This document shows, one piece after another, positions 9,282 to 22,182 of a stretch of DNA of 64,000 bases. Position 1 is the stretch's first letter. The number at the start of each line of letters is the position of its first letter. The notes under the pieces were generated by a model that saw only the letters and a list, made by a program, of their open reading frames with translations, searched no databases and was not told the origin of the DNA. The stretch comes from CBDCUW01 sp965222745 (GTDB lineage: Bacteria; Planctomycetota; Planctomycetia; Pirellulales; Pirellulaceae): NCBI GenBank assembly GCA_965222745.1, contig CBDCUW010000005.1:3844001-3908000 (forward strand), read 5' to 3'. The position numbers and the translations under genes are program-made.

Positions 9282-10844
9282 ATGGCTGGTCCAAAACAAC
9301 GACGATCACGACTGCAGATTTCGCTTCGCATGATGCTGGTGATCGTGACGGCTGCCTGCATTGCCCTTGCCTATGACCAGCGATTTCGGCGACAGCATCA
9401 AGCGGCAGACTACCTTGCCGAGGCCGCCGGTGCGAAGATCACCTACTATCGATCGCCGGTTGGATGGCTGCCAGGGATTGGCGACAAGTTGCGCGACGTC
9501 CAAGCGGTTGATCTGTCGCATTGCCGCGTCGATTCGGATTCGGTGAAGCTCCTGTTGCACTTTCCCAGACTCCAGCGTTTGTATTTGGCGCGAACCAACG
9601 TGGACGACAAGGATCTTGCCGTCGTCGCAGAGCTTCGGCACTTGGAACGACTTGCCCTGTGGCATACAAAAATCACCGACCGCGGAGTGGCAAAACTTGT
9701 TTCGCTAAAAAAGTTACAGGTGTTGGATGCTCATGGTACGTCGCTGACGGAAAACTCACTTGAATCGCTGTCGAAGTTGAAACGGCTGCGCGAAGTGAAA
9801 TACGACTTCAATCAATTCTCCGATCGAGGACTCGGTTTTCTGCCCGCCATGCCAAACAGGCCGCTGGGCGAGTTGTGGTGTCGCAGCGCCACCGACGCCG
9901 GAATACAGTCCCTTGGCCAGATCGACAGCAAACATTATCGAATCACTCGGCTGCTGGGCTCCGACATCAGTGACGCCGCCCTGCTGAAGCTCGCACCCGA
10001 TGGGCAGACGTTGCCCGTCGGGCCTGTGTTGCATGTTCGCGATTGTCCTGCTACCGATCGTCTTCTGGATGCATTGCCGTGGGATAGGCTGACGGACGTT
10101 CGTTTCAGCGAAACAAAAGTGACCTTCGACGCCGTCGCGGAAATTGTCGGCGATCGGATGGGGGTGCTGGTTATCGGTGAAAACGGATACGAGCTAGCGG
10201 AAGGCCGGGACTGGGAATCGAGTCGCTGTTTTGCTCCGACCGGTTTGAGCATTTGGATGGATGGAGATCCTACCCAGTTGACATCCCAGCAGATTGCCAA
10301 GCTGAAAAATCTGCAAGGAGTGGTCCTGGCTCGCCAACAATCGGCTGGTGATTTGTTGGTGCATTTGGCGCAGCACCCCGGCCTAACGCACTTCAAGATG
10401 ACGTCGGTTCCAACTGGGACAGCGGTGATCGAGCAAATCTCCGATTGGAAAGGTCTTCGGTACGCCTACATCAGTTGCTGCAATCCACCAACGGCGTTTG
10501 ACATTCGTCCGCTCGCCAAATTGGAACAATTGCGATGGCTGCTGTTCACTTGTACCCCGTTTGGAGACGACGGTTTCGAGACGCTAGGGAAAATGAGTCA
10601 GCTTCGCGTGCTTCGAATGACCTCCGCGGATAAGGTTCAAGGCCCTGGCTTGAAGCATCTGCGAAACTTGCAACATCTTGAACGTTTCAAAATTCAAAGC
10701 CGCGCGAATTGGGATGCCTCGTTTGACCATTTGATGGCGCTCCAACACGTCAAGCGGATTGAACTGATCGACGTAAAAATGAGCGACGCGAACCTGAAGG
10801 CGTTCAATGATCGACGCGGATGGGAACATGATACCTGGCAGTAG
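9282..10844 (+). CDS. Leucine-rich-repeat protein with N-terminal membrane anchor
   Basis: This 520-residue protein starts with a basic stretch (KQRRSRLQISLRM) followed by one membrane segment (MLVIVTAACIALAY), giving a likely signal anchor. The body contains degenerate leucine-rich repeats, for example LLLHFPRLQRLYLARTN, VAELRHLERLALWHTKI and LVSKKLQVLDAHGTS-like units with LxxLxLxxT spacing. The later half continues the pattern (LGKMSQLRVLRMTSAD). Such proteins are common in planctomycetes and are presumed to mediate protein contacts at the envelope. It stands alone between two repeats. No enzymatic motif is seen. Confidence 0.8.
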   Translation: MAGPKQRRSRLQISLRMMLVIVTAACIALAYDQRFRRQHQAADYLAEAAGAKITYYRSPVGWLPGIGDKLRDVQAVDLSHCRVDSDSVKLLLHFPRLQRLYLARTNVDDKDLAVVAELRHLERLALWHTKITDRGVAKLVSLKKLQVLDAHGTSLTENSLESLSKLKRLREVKYDFNQFSDRGLGFLPAMPNRPLGELWCRSATDAGIQSLGQIDSKHYRITRLLGSDISDAALLKLAPDGQTLPVGPVLHVRDCPATDRLLDALPWDRLTDVRFSETKVTFDAVAEIVGDRMGVLVIGENGYELAEGRDWESSRCFAPTGLSIWMDGDPTQLTSQQIAKLKNLQGVVLARQQSAGDLLVHLAQHPGLTHFKMTSVPTGTAVIEQISDWKGLRYAYISCCNPPTAFDIRPLAKLEQLRWLLFTCTPFGDDGFETLGKMSQLRVLRMTSADKVQGPGLKHLRNLQHLERFKIQSRANWDASFDHLMALQHVKRIELIDVKMSDANLKAFNDRRGWEHDTWQ

Positions 10845-10854
10845 TCACAAGGAG

Positions 10855-10875
10855 GCCGACTTGTCTCAAGTCGGC
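10855..10875. repeat. Perfect intergenic hairpin GCCGACTTG-TCT-CAAGTCGGC
   Basis: Nine-base perfect arms with a three-base loop lie eleven bases after the LRR stop codon. A short GATTTTG follows, not a proper T run, so it could be a weak terminator or a dispersed palindrome. Confidence 0.5.
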
Positions 10876-10937
10876 GATTTTGCCCCTTCGAGAATTCAAG
10901 TTCGCGCACCGATTGGAGGCAAATCGCCCTACCAACT

Positions 10938-13688
<2,751 letters not shown>

Positions 13689-13733
13689 TTCGACATTCCT
13701 TTATTTCGCCTCCACCATTCGCCGTTACCCCCG

Positions 13734-15197
13734 ATGACAAAGCAGCACTACCACCGTCGCCACTTCTTCGGCCACGCCGCCACTGGGCTTGGTGGTATCG
13801 CGCTTGCATCGCTGCTTGACGGCGACGGATTGCTTGCCCGTGACAAGGAACCGATGCGGCCGGAAGTCGATCCGTCGCGACCCTTTGCACCGCGCCCGCC
13901 TCATTTTACCGCCAGAGCAAAAAACGTTTTGGTCATCTTTTGCAGCGGCGCTTGCAGCCAGATCGATACGTTCGATTACAAGCCGGAATTGATCAAGCGC
14001 CACGGTCAGCCAATGCCGGGCGCCGAGAGCCTGGTCACGTTCCAAGGAGGGCAGGGCAATCTGACCAAGAGTCCGTGGCAATTCAAACCACGCGGCGAAA
14101 GCGGCAAGATGGTTTCGGAGCTTGTTCCGATGTTGGGCGAGCTGGCTGACGAAATGTGTTTCATTCATTCGTTGACCGGCAAGACCAACACGCATGGCCC
14201 GGGCGAAAATTTGATGTCGACCGGTTTCACCCTGGACGGCTTTCCCAGCATGGGCGCGTGGGCGACGTGGGCATTGGGCACGGAAAATCAAGAGCTTCCG
14301 GCGTACGTCGCTATTCCGGATCCACGCGGGACGCCGCAGTCCAGCGTCAACAACTGGGGCCCCGGTTTTCTGCCGGCCGCTTTTCAGGGCACCGATTTCA
14401 ATGCTTCCAAGCCGCTGAGAAATTTGCAGTCCCCGCCCGGAGTCAGCGCGTCGACCGACAAAGCGGCGCGAGACTTTTTGCAATCGATGAACGAAAAACA
14501 TCGAGCCGAGTATCCGGGTGACACCGAATTGGCCGCGCGGATTTCAAGCTACCAATTGGCTGCGCGAATGCAATGGAGCGTTCCCCAGGTTGCCGATCTA
14601 TCGACTGAATCGCAGCACACGCTGCGGATGTACGGAGCCGATGATCCGTCGAACCGTTTGCGATCCGATTACGCAAAGAACTGCATTCTTGCCAGGCGCC
14701 TGGTCGAAAGTGGCGTCCGTTTTGTGCAGTTGTTCAACGGTGCCTACCAAACAGGCGGCAAAGGGGTCAGCAACTGGGATGGCCACAAACACTTGCAGCA
14801 GCAGTACAGCAAGCATGGGCCGGTGCTCGACCAGCCGACCGCCGCGCTCTTGAGAGATCTCAAACAACGTGGTTTGTTAAACGAGACGCTGGTGGTTTGG
14901 TGTACGGAATTTGGGCGAATGCCAACCTTTCAAGCTGGCGCCAGCGGGCGAGATCATAATCCCGACGGGTTCACGGCGTGGCTTGCCGGCGCGGGAGTCA
15001 ACGCACCTTTTACCTACGGCGCGACCGACCAGTTCGGCTACAAAGCGGTGCAGGATGTGACAACCATTTACGATTTGCACGCCACCATTCTGCATCTGCT
15101 GGGTCTCGATCACGAGCGACTGACCTATTATCACAACGGCATCCAACGCCGACTCACCGACGTTCACGGTCGCGTGATCGAAGAGATTTTGGCGTGA
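13734..15197 (+). CDS. DUF1501 twin-arginine-exported protein, paralogue 2
   Basis: This 487-residue protein has the Tat signal HYHRRHFFGHAATGLGGIAL at the N-terminus. DUF1501 landmarks are FCSGACSQIDTFDYKPEL, HGPGENLMSTGFTLDGFPSMG, WCTEFGRMP, GRDHNPDGFTAWLAGAGV and the end ILHLLGLDHERLTYYHNGI followed by RRLTDVHGRVIEEILA. It is the partner of the preceding PSD1 gene, with both presumably co-transcribed. The family fold is related to alkaline phosphatase and sulfatase superfamilies, but activity has not been assigned. Confidence 0.9.
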   Translation: MTKQHYHRRHFFGHAATGLGGIALASLLDGDGLLARDKEPMRPEVDPSRPFAPRPPHFTARAKNVLVIFCSGACSQIDTFDYKPELIKRHGQPMPGAESLVTFQGGQGNLTKSPWQFKPRGESGKMVSELVPMLGELADEMCFIHSLTGKTNTHGPGENLMSTGFTLDGFPSMGAWATWALGTENQELPAYVAIPDPRGTPQSSVNNWGPGFLPAAFQGTDFNASKPLRNLQSPPGVSASTDKAARDFLQSMNEKHRAEYPGDTELAARISSYQLAARMQWSVPQVADLSTESQHTLRMYGADDPSNRLRSDYAKNCILARRLVESGVRFVQLFNGAYQTGGKGVSNWDGHKHLQQQYSKHGPVLDQPTAALLRDLKQRGLLNETLVVWCTEFGRMPTFQAGASGRDHNPDGFTAWLAGAGVNAPFTYGATDQFGYKAVQDVTTIYDLHATILHLLGLDHERLTYYHNGIQRRLTDVHGRVIEEILA

Positions 15198-15313
15198 CCG
15201 CTAGGACTGGGCGCAGACGTGATCGCATTTTGTCGGCGCGGGAGGTAAAGTAGGGAAACGGCTTCGAAGGCCTGGCTCACCCCTTTCCCACCTGGTAAAC
15301 GCAGCGCCTGCCG

Positions 15314-17521
15314 ATGATGTGCGCTTCTTTCATCCGCTTGTTGGCCACAGTTGTCGCCGCCACCGTTTGTTTGCCCGCAATCGCGGACGACACCACCGCT
15401 TCCGACAAGCTCTTTTTGACCGAAGTCCGACCGCTGCTGGCCGAAAAATGTTTTGAGTGTCACGGTCCCGATGTCCAAGAGGGTGATTTGAGACTCGATT
15501 TCCGCGAGGGAGCGGTCCGAGAACTCGATTCCGGAAATCGAGCGATTGTGCCGGGTGACGCGGGTGACAGTGAATTGATTCACCGCATCGCGTCCGACGA
15601 TCCCGACCAGCGGATGCCGCCCGATGGCCAGCCGCTGAGCAGTCAGCAGATCGAATCGTTCAAAAAGTGGATCGCCGATTCGGCACCGTACGTCAAGCAT
15701 TGGGCCTACGCTGCGATCGATGCTACCGTGCCGGAAGTGAAAGACAAATCATGGGTGGCAAACCCGATTGATTGTTTCGTGTTGTCGCGTTTGGAATCAC
15801 TTGGCATCGCGCCCTCTCCCCAGGCCGATCGATACACGTTGGTCAAACGTCTTCACTACGACTTGATCGGGCTGCCGCCATCGCCTGAACTGGTGGATCG
15901 TTTCGTTTCCGATACTTCCCCGGACGCTTATCGGATTCTTGTCGATTCGCTTTTGGATTCGCCGCATTTTGGCGAGCGATGGGGCCGACACTGGCTGGAC
16001 AAGGCTCGTTACGCCGATTCGGACGGATATGAAAAAGACAAACCGCGTCTGCAGGCCTGGCGTTACCGCGATTGGGTCGTCGATGCGGTCAACGACGACA
16101 TGCCGATCGATCAGTTCACGATCCAGCAACTGGCCGGCGACCTGCTGCCCGATGCCACCGATCGACAGCGGCTTGCCACGGCCTTTCACCGTCAAACGTT
16201 GACCAATACCGAGGGCGGAGTCGATCAAGAACAGTTTCGCGTCGATGCGGTTTTTGATCGAACCGAAACGACCGGCGCCGTTTGGCTTGGATTGACCATC
16301 GGCTGCGCGCGATGCCACAGCCACAAATACGATGCGATATCACAAGAGGAGTATTACCGACTCTTTGCGTTCTTCAACAACGGCGAAGAAACCAATTTGA
16401 AGTGGCCGACATCCGATTCGCAATCGGATGTGCAAGTCCGCGTCCTCTCTTCCCGCTCGCCGCGCCGGGACACCAAGATGTTTGAACGAGGTGACTTCCT
16501 GAGCCCCAAGCAGAGTGTTGCCGCTGGCGGCTTGTCGGTGCTGCCTGTCATCAGCGGTCGGAACCAGCAGAATCTCGATCGGCTCGACCTGGCTCGTTGG
16601 CTGACAGACCCGTCGAATCCGTTGACGCCGCGTGTGTTGGCCAATCACGTTTGGTCGCACCTGTTCGGTGAAGGCCTGGTCCGCACGATGAACGACTTTG
16701 GTGTCCGCGGCCAACCGCCCAGCCACCCACGGTTGTTGGATTGGCTGGGTCAGCAGTATCGGCGGCTTGGTTGGAGCCGCAAGCGATTGATTCGATCGAT
16801 CGTATTGAGTTCAAGCTACCGGCAAGCTTCTTTCCATCGGCCAGAACTGCTCGACGTCGATCCCCAGAACTTGTTGCTCGCCCGGCAGAACCGTTTTCGA
16901 GTCTCCGCCGAAGTGGTTCGCGATGTCTGCTTGTCGGCGTCGGGTCTGCTCTCTGAAAAGGTGGGCGGGCCGAGTGTTTTTCCGCCCCTTCCGGCCGATG
17001 TCGCCGCGCTGAGCTACGCGAACAATTTCAAGTGGAAAACAAGCGGTGGTGAAGATCGATATCGCCGCGGGATGTACACCTTTTTCAAGCGAACCGCGCC
17101 TCACCCCAATCTGGTTGCCTTCGATTGTCCCGATTCAAACACGACCGCTGTTGGCCGACGAATATCCAACACGCCGCTGCAAGCGCTAACGATCTTGAAC
17201 AACGAGGTTTACGTGGAAGCGGCGCAGGCTCTGGCTATGCGCATGATGGCGACCGACCAGGAGGAGGCCGAATCAGCCGATCGTCATCGAATCGAACGGC
17301 TCCTGCGTCTTTGCGTTGCTCGGCCGCCGACCGATTTCGAGGTTCGTCGTTTTCAATCTTTGCTGGACCGCTCACGAGCGTGGTATGCTCGAAACAATGA
17401 CGCTGCGAAGCAATTGGCTTTGCGGCACCGGCGCGCAGAGATCGGCCCTGGCGAAGCGGCGGCATGGATCGCGGTCGCACGCGTTGCTTTGAACCTGGAT
17501 GAATTGATCACGCGGGAATAA
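15314..17521 (+). CDS. PSCyt1/PSCyt2/PSD1 domain protein, paralogue 3 (short form)
   Basis: This 735-residue version lacks the discoidin-like middle domain of the two upstream paralogues. It has a signal peptide (FIRLLATVVAATVCLPAIA) and PSCyt1 with EKCFECHGPD. PSCyt2 has GERWGRHWLDKARYADSDGYEKDKP (read as GRHWLDKARYADSDG) and CARCHSHKYDAIS, and PSD1 has LANHVWSHLFGEGLVRT. A second Met directly follows the first, so the start may be at 15317. The next gene is again a DUF1501 partner. This sequence is nearer to the short PSCyt proteins common in planctomycetes. Confidence 0.9.
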   Translation: MMCASFIRLLATVVAATVCLPAIADDTTASDKLFLTEVRPLLAEKCFECHGPDVQEGDLRLDFREGAVRELDSGNRAIVPGDAGDSELIHRIASDDPDQRMPPDGQPLSSQQIESFKKWIADSAPYVKHWAYAAIDATVPEVKDKSWVANPIDCFVLSRLESLGIAPSPQADRYTLVKRLHYDLIGLPPSPELVDRFVSDTSPDAYRILVDSLLDSPHFGERWGRHWLDKARYADSDGYEKDKPRLQAWRYRDWVVDAVNDDMPIDQFTIQQLAGDLLPDATDRQRLATAFHRQTLTNTEGGVDQEQFRVDAVFDRTETTGAVWLGLTIGCARCHSHKYDAISQEEYYRLFAFFNNGEETNLKWPTSDSQSDVQVRVLSSRSPRRDTKMFERGDFLSPKQSVAAGGLSVLPVISGRNQQNLDRLDLARWLTDPSNPLTPRVLANHVWSHLFGEGLVRTMNDFGVRGQPPSHPRLLDWLGQQYRRLGWSRKRLIRSIVLSSSYRQASFHRPELLDVDPQNLLLARQNRFRVSAEVVRDVCLSASGLLSEKVGGPSVFPPLPADVAALSYANNFKWKTSGGEDRYRRGMYTFFKRTAPHPNLVAFDCPDSNTTAVGRRISNTPLQALTILNNEVYVEAAQALAMRMMATDQEEAESADRHRIERLLRLCVARPPTDFEVRRFQSLLDRSRAWYARNNDAAKQLALRHRRAEIGPGEAAAWIAVARVALNLDELITRE

Positions 17522-17574
17522 CCCGTTTTCGTTCCGCCTGTCGCGCCTTGGCGCAACACCTCCATCAGACCGTC

Positions 17575-19050
17575 ATGAATCGAGACTTCCTCCGCCAGAC
17601 CGTCCAATCGCGACGCAGTTTTTTGAATACCTCCGCAAGCGAAATTGGGGCAGTGGCGTTGGCTGAGATGTTGCGCCAAGATGCAGCGGCCAACGACGAT
17701 CTAGTCTCCTCGCCGCTGTCGCCCAAGCAGCCTCATTTCGCCGCCAAGGCCAAACGTTGCATTTTCATCTTCATGGCTGGCGCTCCTTCGCAAATCGATC
17801 TGTTCGACCCCAAGCCGAGGTTGAATGAACTTCACGGTCAGCAGCTACCCAAATCGATGACCGAAAACGTGCGGTTCGCCTTCATCAAGAAGGATACGGC
17901 GACATTGATGGGTTCCAAGCGTACCTATCAACAGTACGGCGAAAGCGGAATGGTGTTTTCTGACTTACTGCCGCAGCTTGGTTCGTGCGCCGACGACCTG
18001 CTGATGATCCGATCGTTGCACACCGACCAGTTCAATCATCATCCCGGCCAACTGATGATGCAGTGCGGTCGCGGAACCTTCGGTTTGCCGACGATGGGTT
18101 CTTGGCTGACTTACGGTTTGGGCAGCGAGTCGCAAAACCTGCCCGGTTACGTGGTTCTGACCAGCGGCCGCGGTAGCAGCGGCGGTGCAACGTTGTGGCA
18201 GTCAGGGTTTCTGCCCAGCACCTATGCTGGCGTTCGATTTCGCGATCAAGGCGAACCGGTACTGAACTTGAGCAATCCGGCGGGCTTGCCGCCCCAATTG
18301 CAACGCGCCGGGCTCGATACGCTTCGCGATGTCAACAAAGCTCGATACGATCTGGTGGGTGATCCGGAAATCGCCAGCCGCATCAGCAGCTACGAACTCG
18401 CGTTTCGAATGCAGATGGCGGCTCCCGAATTGATCGATCTGTCGGACGAATCACAATCGACGCTCGACCTGTACGGCGTCGATCGAAAAGACCCCGAAGG
18501 TGGAGGCCGCGGAAAGCAGGGCGAGACCGCCAAGAGCTTTGCCAGAAACTGCTTGCTTGCCCGGCGAATGGTCGAACGCGGCGTACGCTTCGTCAACATT
18601 GTTTATGCGTCATGGGATCACCACAGCAATCTTGACAAGGAACTGACCTACAACTCCACGGTCGTCGACCAGCCGATCGCGGCGCTGATCAAGGATCTCA
18701 AGAGCCGTGGGCTGCTGGATGAAACGTTGGTTGTGTGGGGAACCGAGTTTGGTCGTACGCCGCTGGGCGAAAATCGCAACGGTCGAGTTAAAAACACTGG
18801 GCGCGACCATCATCCTTACAGTTTCACCATGTTGATGTCGGGCGGCGGGATGCGCGGCGGGCTGACTTACGGAAAGAGTGATGAAATCGGTTGGGGCATC
18901 GACGAACATCCGGTTCATGTGAATGACTTGCACGCCACCATGTTGCATTGTTTTGGGCTCGATCATCAAAAACTGACCGCCCGGTTTCAGGGACGCGACT
19001 TTCGGCTTACCGATGTTGGCGGCCGAGTCGTCACCGACTGGTTGGCATAG
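17575..19050 (+). CDS. DUF1501 twin-arginine-exported protein, paralogue 3
   Basis: This 491-residue protein has the Tat motif SRRSFLNTSASEIGAVALA near residue 12. The frame opens at a TTG at 17548, but the ATG at 17575 places the twin arginine correctly and is preferred. Landmarks include FMAGAPSQIDLFDPKPRLNE, HHPGQLMMQCGRGTFGLPTMG, VWGTEFGRTPLGE, GRDHHPYSFTMLMSGGGMRGG and LHCFGLDHQKLT. It lies 53 bases after the third PSD1 gene. Confidence 0.9.
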   Translation: MNRDFLRQTVQSRRSFLNTSASEIGAVALAEMLRQDAAANDDLVSSPLSPKQPHFAAKAKRCIFIFMAGAPSQIDLFDPKPRLNELHGQQLPKSMTENVRFAFIKKDTATLMGSKRTYQQYGESGMVFSDLLPQLGSCADDLLMIRSLHTDQFNHHPGQLMMQCGRGTFGLPTMGSWLTYGLGSESQNLPGYVVLTSGRGSSGGATLWQSGFLPSTYAGVRFRDQGEPVLNLSNPAGLPPQLQRAGLDTLRDVNKARYDLVGDPEIASRISSYELAFRMQMAAPELIDLSDESQSTLDLYGVDRKDPEGGGRGKQGETAKSFARNCLLARRMVERGVRFVNIVYASWDHHSNLDKELTYNSTVVDQPIAALIKDLKSRGLLDETLVVWGTEFGRTPLGENRNGRVKNTGRDHHPYSFTMLMSGGGMRGGLTYGKSDEIGWGIDEHPVHVNDLHATMLHCFGLDHQKLTARFQGRDFRLTDVGGRVVTDWLA

Positions 19051-19088
19051 TCGCCTGCCGTTTTCTCCTACCGTAGCCAGATGTAAAC

Positions 19089-20645
19089 ATGACTCAGCCC
19101 TCCCTGATCCGCTGCCACACGATTGCATGGTCGGTCGTGTTGTTGATGGCCGGAATCGCCACGGCGCAAGACACGCACCGGTTGCAGATCAACGTCGACG
19201 ATGCTGCCGGCAATCCACTGCCGTGTCGGATCCATCTCAGCGACGCTGGCGGCAAGCCAATTCGGGCACCGGGCCAACCATTTTGGCGCGATCATTTTGT
19301 CTGTGATGGTCGAGTCGCCGTCGACGTTCCTGCGGGAAGTTATCGCTACGAGATTGAACGTGGTCCCGAACACGGCAGACAATCGGGAAGCGTCACCGTT
19401 TCACCCGATTCGGCCAATGAACTCAGCGTCAATCTCACGAGAATCGCCAACCTGCGGCAATCGGGATGGTACAGCGGCGATCTTCATGTTCATCGACCCG
19501 TCGAAGAGGTCGAATTGTTGATGCGAGCGGAAGATTTGGACATCGCGCCGGTCATCACCTGGTGGAACAACCGTAACTCCTGGAAAGATCAACCTGTACC
19601 CGCCGAGTTGACTCGCCGGTTCGATGGCCATCGCATATACAACGTGATGGCCGGAGAAGACGAACGCGAAGGGGGCGCGTTGTTGTTCTTTGGGTTAGAC
19701 CGGCCGCTTGACATTGCCGGCGCGTCTCGCGAGTTTCCCTCGCCGATGCAGTTCGTTGCTGACGCCAAACGACGAAACCCCGATGTCTGGATCGACATCG
19801 AAAAACCTTTCTGGTGGGATGTCCCACTGTGGGTGGCAAGTGGCCAGATGCAGTCGATTGGGATCGCCAACAACCACATGTGTCGCAGCCGAATGTTGGT
19901 CAATGAAGCGTGGGGTCGGCCGCGAGACATCGAACGTTTGCCCGATCCGCGCGGCAACGGATTTTGGACCCAAGAGATCTACTATCACTTGCTTGACGCC
20001 GGACTGAGGTTACCGCCGTCGGCCGGCAGTGCTTCGGGAGTTTTGCCCAACCCGGTGGGATACAACCGGGTCTACGTGCATTTGGACGACGATCAGCCAT
20101 TCGATCGATCCTCCTGGTTCCAAGCACTTTCGCAGGGTCGGAGTTTTGTTACCAACGGTCCGTTGCTTGTCGTTCGCGCAGGCGGCAAGCTACCCGGTCA
20201 TCGATTCAAAATCGCCGATGACAAAGCCATTCCTATCCAACTGGATGTGACGCTCACCAGCCTGGACCGAATCTCACACATCGAAGTGGTTCAAAACGGC
20301 GCCGTCACCAAGCGAGTCCCTTGTGGTGGCACTTCGTCACAAGCTTTCAACGTCACCATGAACATCTCCGCCGACGGGGCAGGCTGGTTTTTAGTACGAA
20401 CGATCGCGGAGGTCGACCACACCTTTCGCTTTGCCTCCACCGCCCCTTGGTTTGTGGAAACCGAAGCGGTCAAGCATCGCATCAGCCGTCGTTCGGCCCA
20501 ATTCTTCCTCGACTGGACCCGTCAGCGAATCGGCCGAGTCCAAGCCAAGGTCACCGACCCCGAGCGTCTCCGCCGCGTCCTACGTCACCACGAACAAGCC
20601 GAAGCCTACTGGCAGCAGCGGCTCACCACCGCCAATGCCCCGTGA
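19089..20645 (+). CDS. Secreted PHP-type metallohydrolase (CehA/McbA-like)
   Basis: This 518-residue protein has a signal peptide (IAWSVVLLMAGIATAQ), then an N-terminal beta domain resembling a carboxypeptidase-regulatory fold (VDVPAGSYRYEIERGPEHG). The PHP-like catalytic part follows, with the metal-binding DLHVH in WYSGDLHVHRPVEEVELLM. Further conserved parts are VITWWNN, YNVMAGEDEREGG and a C-terminal beta region with FVTNGPLL. CehA/McbA proteins are carbamate or phosphoester-type hydrolases, but many relatives have no known substrate. It follows the DUF1501 gene by 38 bases and may belong to the same transcription unit. It is the last chromosomal gene before the tRNA. Confidence 0.82.
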   Translation: MTQPSLIRCHTIAWSVVLLMAGIATAQDTHRLQINVDDAAGNPLPCRIHLSDAGGKPIRAPGQPFWRDHFVCDGRVAVDVPAGSYRYEIERGPEHGRQSGSVTVSPDSANELSVNLTRIANLRQSGWYSGDLHVHRPVEEVELLMRAEDLDIAPVITWWNNRNSWKDQPVPAELTRRFDGHRIYNVMAGEDEREGGALLFFGLDRPLDIAGASREFPSPMQFVADAKRRNPDVWIDIEKPFWWDVPLWVASGQMQSIGIANNHMCRSRMLVNEAWGRPRDIERLPDPRGNGFWTQEIYYHLLDAGLRLPPSAGSASGVLPNPVGYNRVYVHLDDDQPFDRSSWFQALSQGRSFVTNGPLLVVRAGGKLPGHRFKIADDKAIPIQLDVTLTSLDRISHIEVVQNGAVTKRVPCGGTSSQAFNVTMNISADGAGWFLVRTIAEVDHTFRFASTAPWFVETEAVKHRISRRSAQFFLDWTRQRIGRVQAKVTDPERLRRVLRHHEQAEAYWQQRLTTANAP

Positions 20646-20752
20646 GTGGTAATCCACGCAACCAGTGGAAAAACGGCCCTGGGAAGGGCTCGGACAAGCT
20701 GCTAAAATAACGAACCTGCGGCGAGGCAAACCTGTCCAAAACACCGCAGAAC

Positions 20753-20826
20753 GCACCCGTGGCACAATTGGATAGCGCATCGGTCTTCGGAACCGAGGGT
20801 TGCAGGTTCGAATCCTGCCGGGTGTG
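20753..20826 (+). tRNA. tRNA-Arg (anticodon UCG)
   Basis: A complete cloverleaf folds by hand. The acceptor stem GCACCCG pairs with CGGGTGT, with a G-U at the first position. The anticodon stem TCGGT pairs with ACCGA around the loop CTTCGGA, giving anticodon TCG. The T arm GCAGG-TTCGAAT-CCTGC is perfect. The D stem GCAC/GCGC contains one A-C mismatch. The discriminator base is G and CCA is not encoded. It is followed 190 bases later by an integrase. Confidence 0.92.
20791..20826 (+). other. Candidate attachment site (3' half of tRNA-Arg)
   Basis: Tyrosine recombinases often integrate at the 3' half of a tRNA gene. The recombinase gene begins 190 bases away, points away from the tRNA, and is followed by low-GC accessory genes. 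The second att copy is not seen in this window, so the exact core is unknown. Confidence 0.45.
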
Positions 20827-21015
20827 CTCTTACCACGTAAGGACTTACGTCAATTCGACATCTTCTAAAATGGACTCTGTCCGAGAAGTTGTCCGAAAAC
20901 TTCTGACTGGAAAAACGATCTCGCGACGGTGGCAGCCGACGCGAGACCGCGAAGCGAACCTTTCAGTCGCCTCTGAGTGTTTCCATTCCCTGGATTCGAT
21001 TGGAGGGTTCGCACA

Positions 21016-22182
21016 ATGCCTCATTTTCCAAAGCCGTTTTTCAAAAAGGCCCGCCGCGTCTGGTACGTCGAGATTGACCGCAAGCAAATCAATCTCGGCC
21101 CAGACAAAGACGAAGCCTTTCGTCAGTACCATCAGTTAATGGGACAACCTCGCCCAAAGCCGGTGACGCCGGAATCGTTGGTCGCCATCATCGATGTATT
21201 CCTGGAGTGGGTTCATCGAAACCGAGCAGAGGCCACCTACGAGTGGTACCGCTATCGCCTGCAACGGTTTGTAGACAAGTATCCGAGTCTGCGTGTGTCC
21301 GCGATTCGGCCATTCCACGTTGAACAGTGGGTCGATGACTACGACTTCTCTATCACGTCGCGACGCAACTACATGCGAACCATCAAGCGGTGCCTGAGCT
21401 GGGCGAAGAAGCAAGGACTGATCAGCGACGATCCGTTGATCAACTTGGAGGTGCCAAGTGCTGATCGGAAGGAAGTGTATGTCCCACCAGACGAGTTTGA
21501 GCGATTGCTGAAATTCGTGCCTGATCCACGTTTCCAAGATCTCTTGCTCACTACGTACCACACGGGATGTAGACCGCAGGAGTCGCTTCGAGTTGTCGCT
21601 ACATACGTTGACCTGAAGAACGCTCGATGGGTATTTCCTCAGAAAGAATCGAAAGGAAAACGATCGCCAAGAATCATTTACCTGAACGGAGTAGCTTTGG
21701 AAATTTCGACGCGACTGCTCGCTGAATACCCACAAGGCGTTCTCTTTCGCAACGCTCGTGGCAACCCTTGGACGACGGAAGCCGTCAACTGCGCGTTTGA
21801 TCGCATTCAGAATCGAATGGGAAAAGCAGTATTGAAATCCGAGGGGAGGGGGCCACGCGAAAAGGAAATCAAAGCGTTCATCAGAACGCTTTCTCCAACC
21901 AAACGAGAAAGGGGAGTAGTGCGGCCGAAGCGACCAGCGGAATTGAGAGAAGAAGCGAAAAGGAAGCTGTTTCAAAAAATGGCGAAATCCGTTGTACAGC
22001 GATACTCGCTCTACGCACTTCGTCACTCGTGGGCTACAAACGCGTTGAAACGTGGAGTCGATCCGCTTACGGTAGCCTTGCTGATGGGGCATAAGGATCC
22101 CTCGATGCTTGCACGCGTATATCAACATCTCTCGCACAGCCCCGACCATATGCGTCAACAAGCAATCCGGGCTGCTGGTTAA
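21016..22182 (+). CDS. Tyrosine recombinase (island integrase)
   Basis: This 388-residue phage-type integrase has an N-terminal arm and SAM-like core-binding domain (TYEWYRYRLQRFVDKYPSL) and a C-terminal catalytic domain. Arm I is TGCRPQESLRVV with the first catalytic arginine. The second box is YALRHSWATNALKRG with the HxxR pattern, and the tyrosine lies in ARVYQHL after LLMGHKDPSM. The frame opens at 20977, but the ATG at 21016 (MPHFPKPFFKKARRVWY) is the better start. It sits directly after tRNA-Arg and most likely catalyses insertion and excision of the island. The convergent excisionase-like gene overlaps its last four bases. Confidence 0.9.
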   Translation: MPHFPKPFFKKARRVWYVEIDRKQINLGPDKDEAFRQYHQLMGQPRPKPVTPESLVAIIDVFLEWVHRNRAEATYEWYRYRLQRFVDKYPSLRVSAIRPFHVEQWVDDYDFSITSRRNYMRTIKRCLSWAKKQGLISDDPLINLEVPSADRKEVYVPPDEFERLLKFVPDPRFQDLLLTTYHTGCRPQESLRVVATYVDLKNARWVFPQKESKGKRSPRIIYLNGVALEISTRLLAEYPQGVLFRNARGNPWTTEAVNCAFDRIQNRMGKAVLKSEGRGPREKEIKAFIRTLSPTKRERGVVRPKRPAELREEAKRKLFQKMAKSVVQRYSLYALRHSWATNALKRGVDPLTVALLMGHKDPSMLARVYQHLSHSPDHMRQQAIRAAG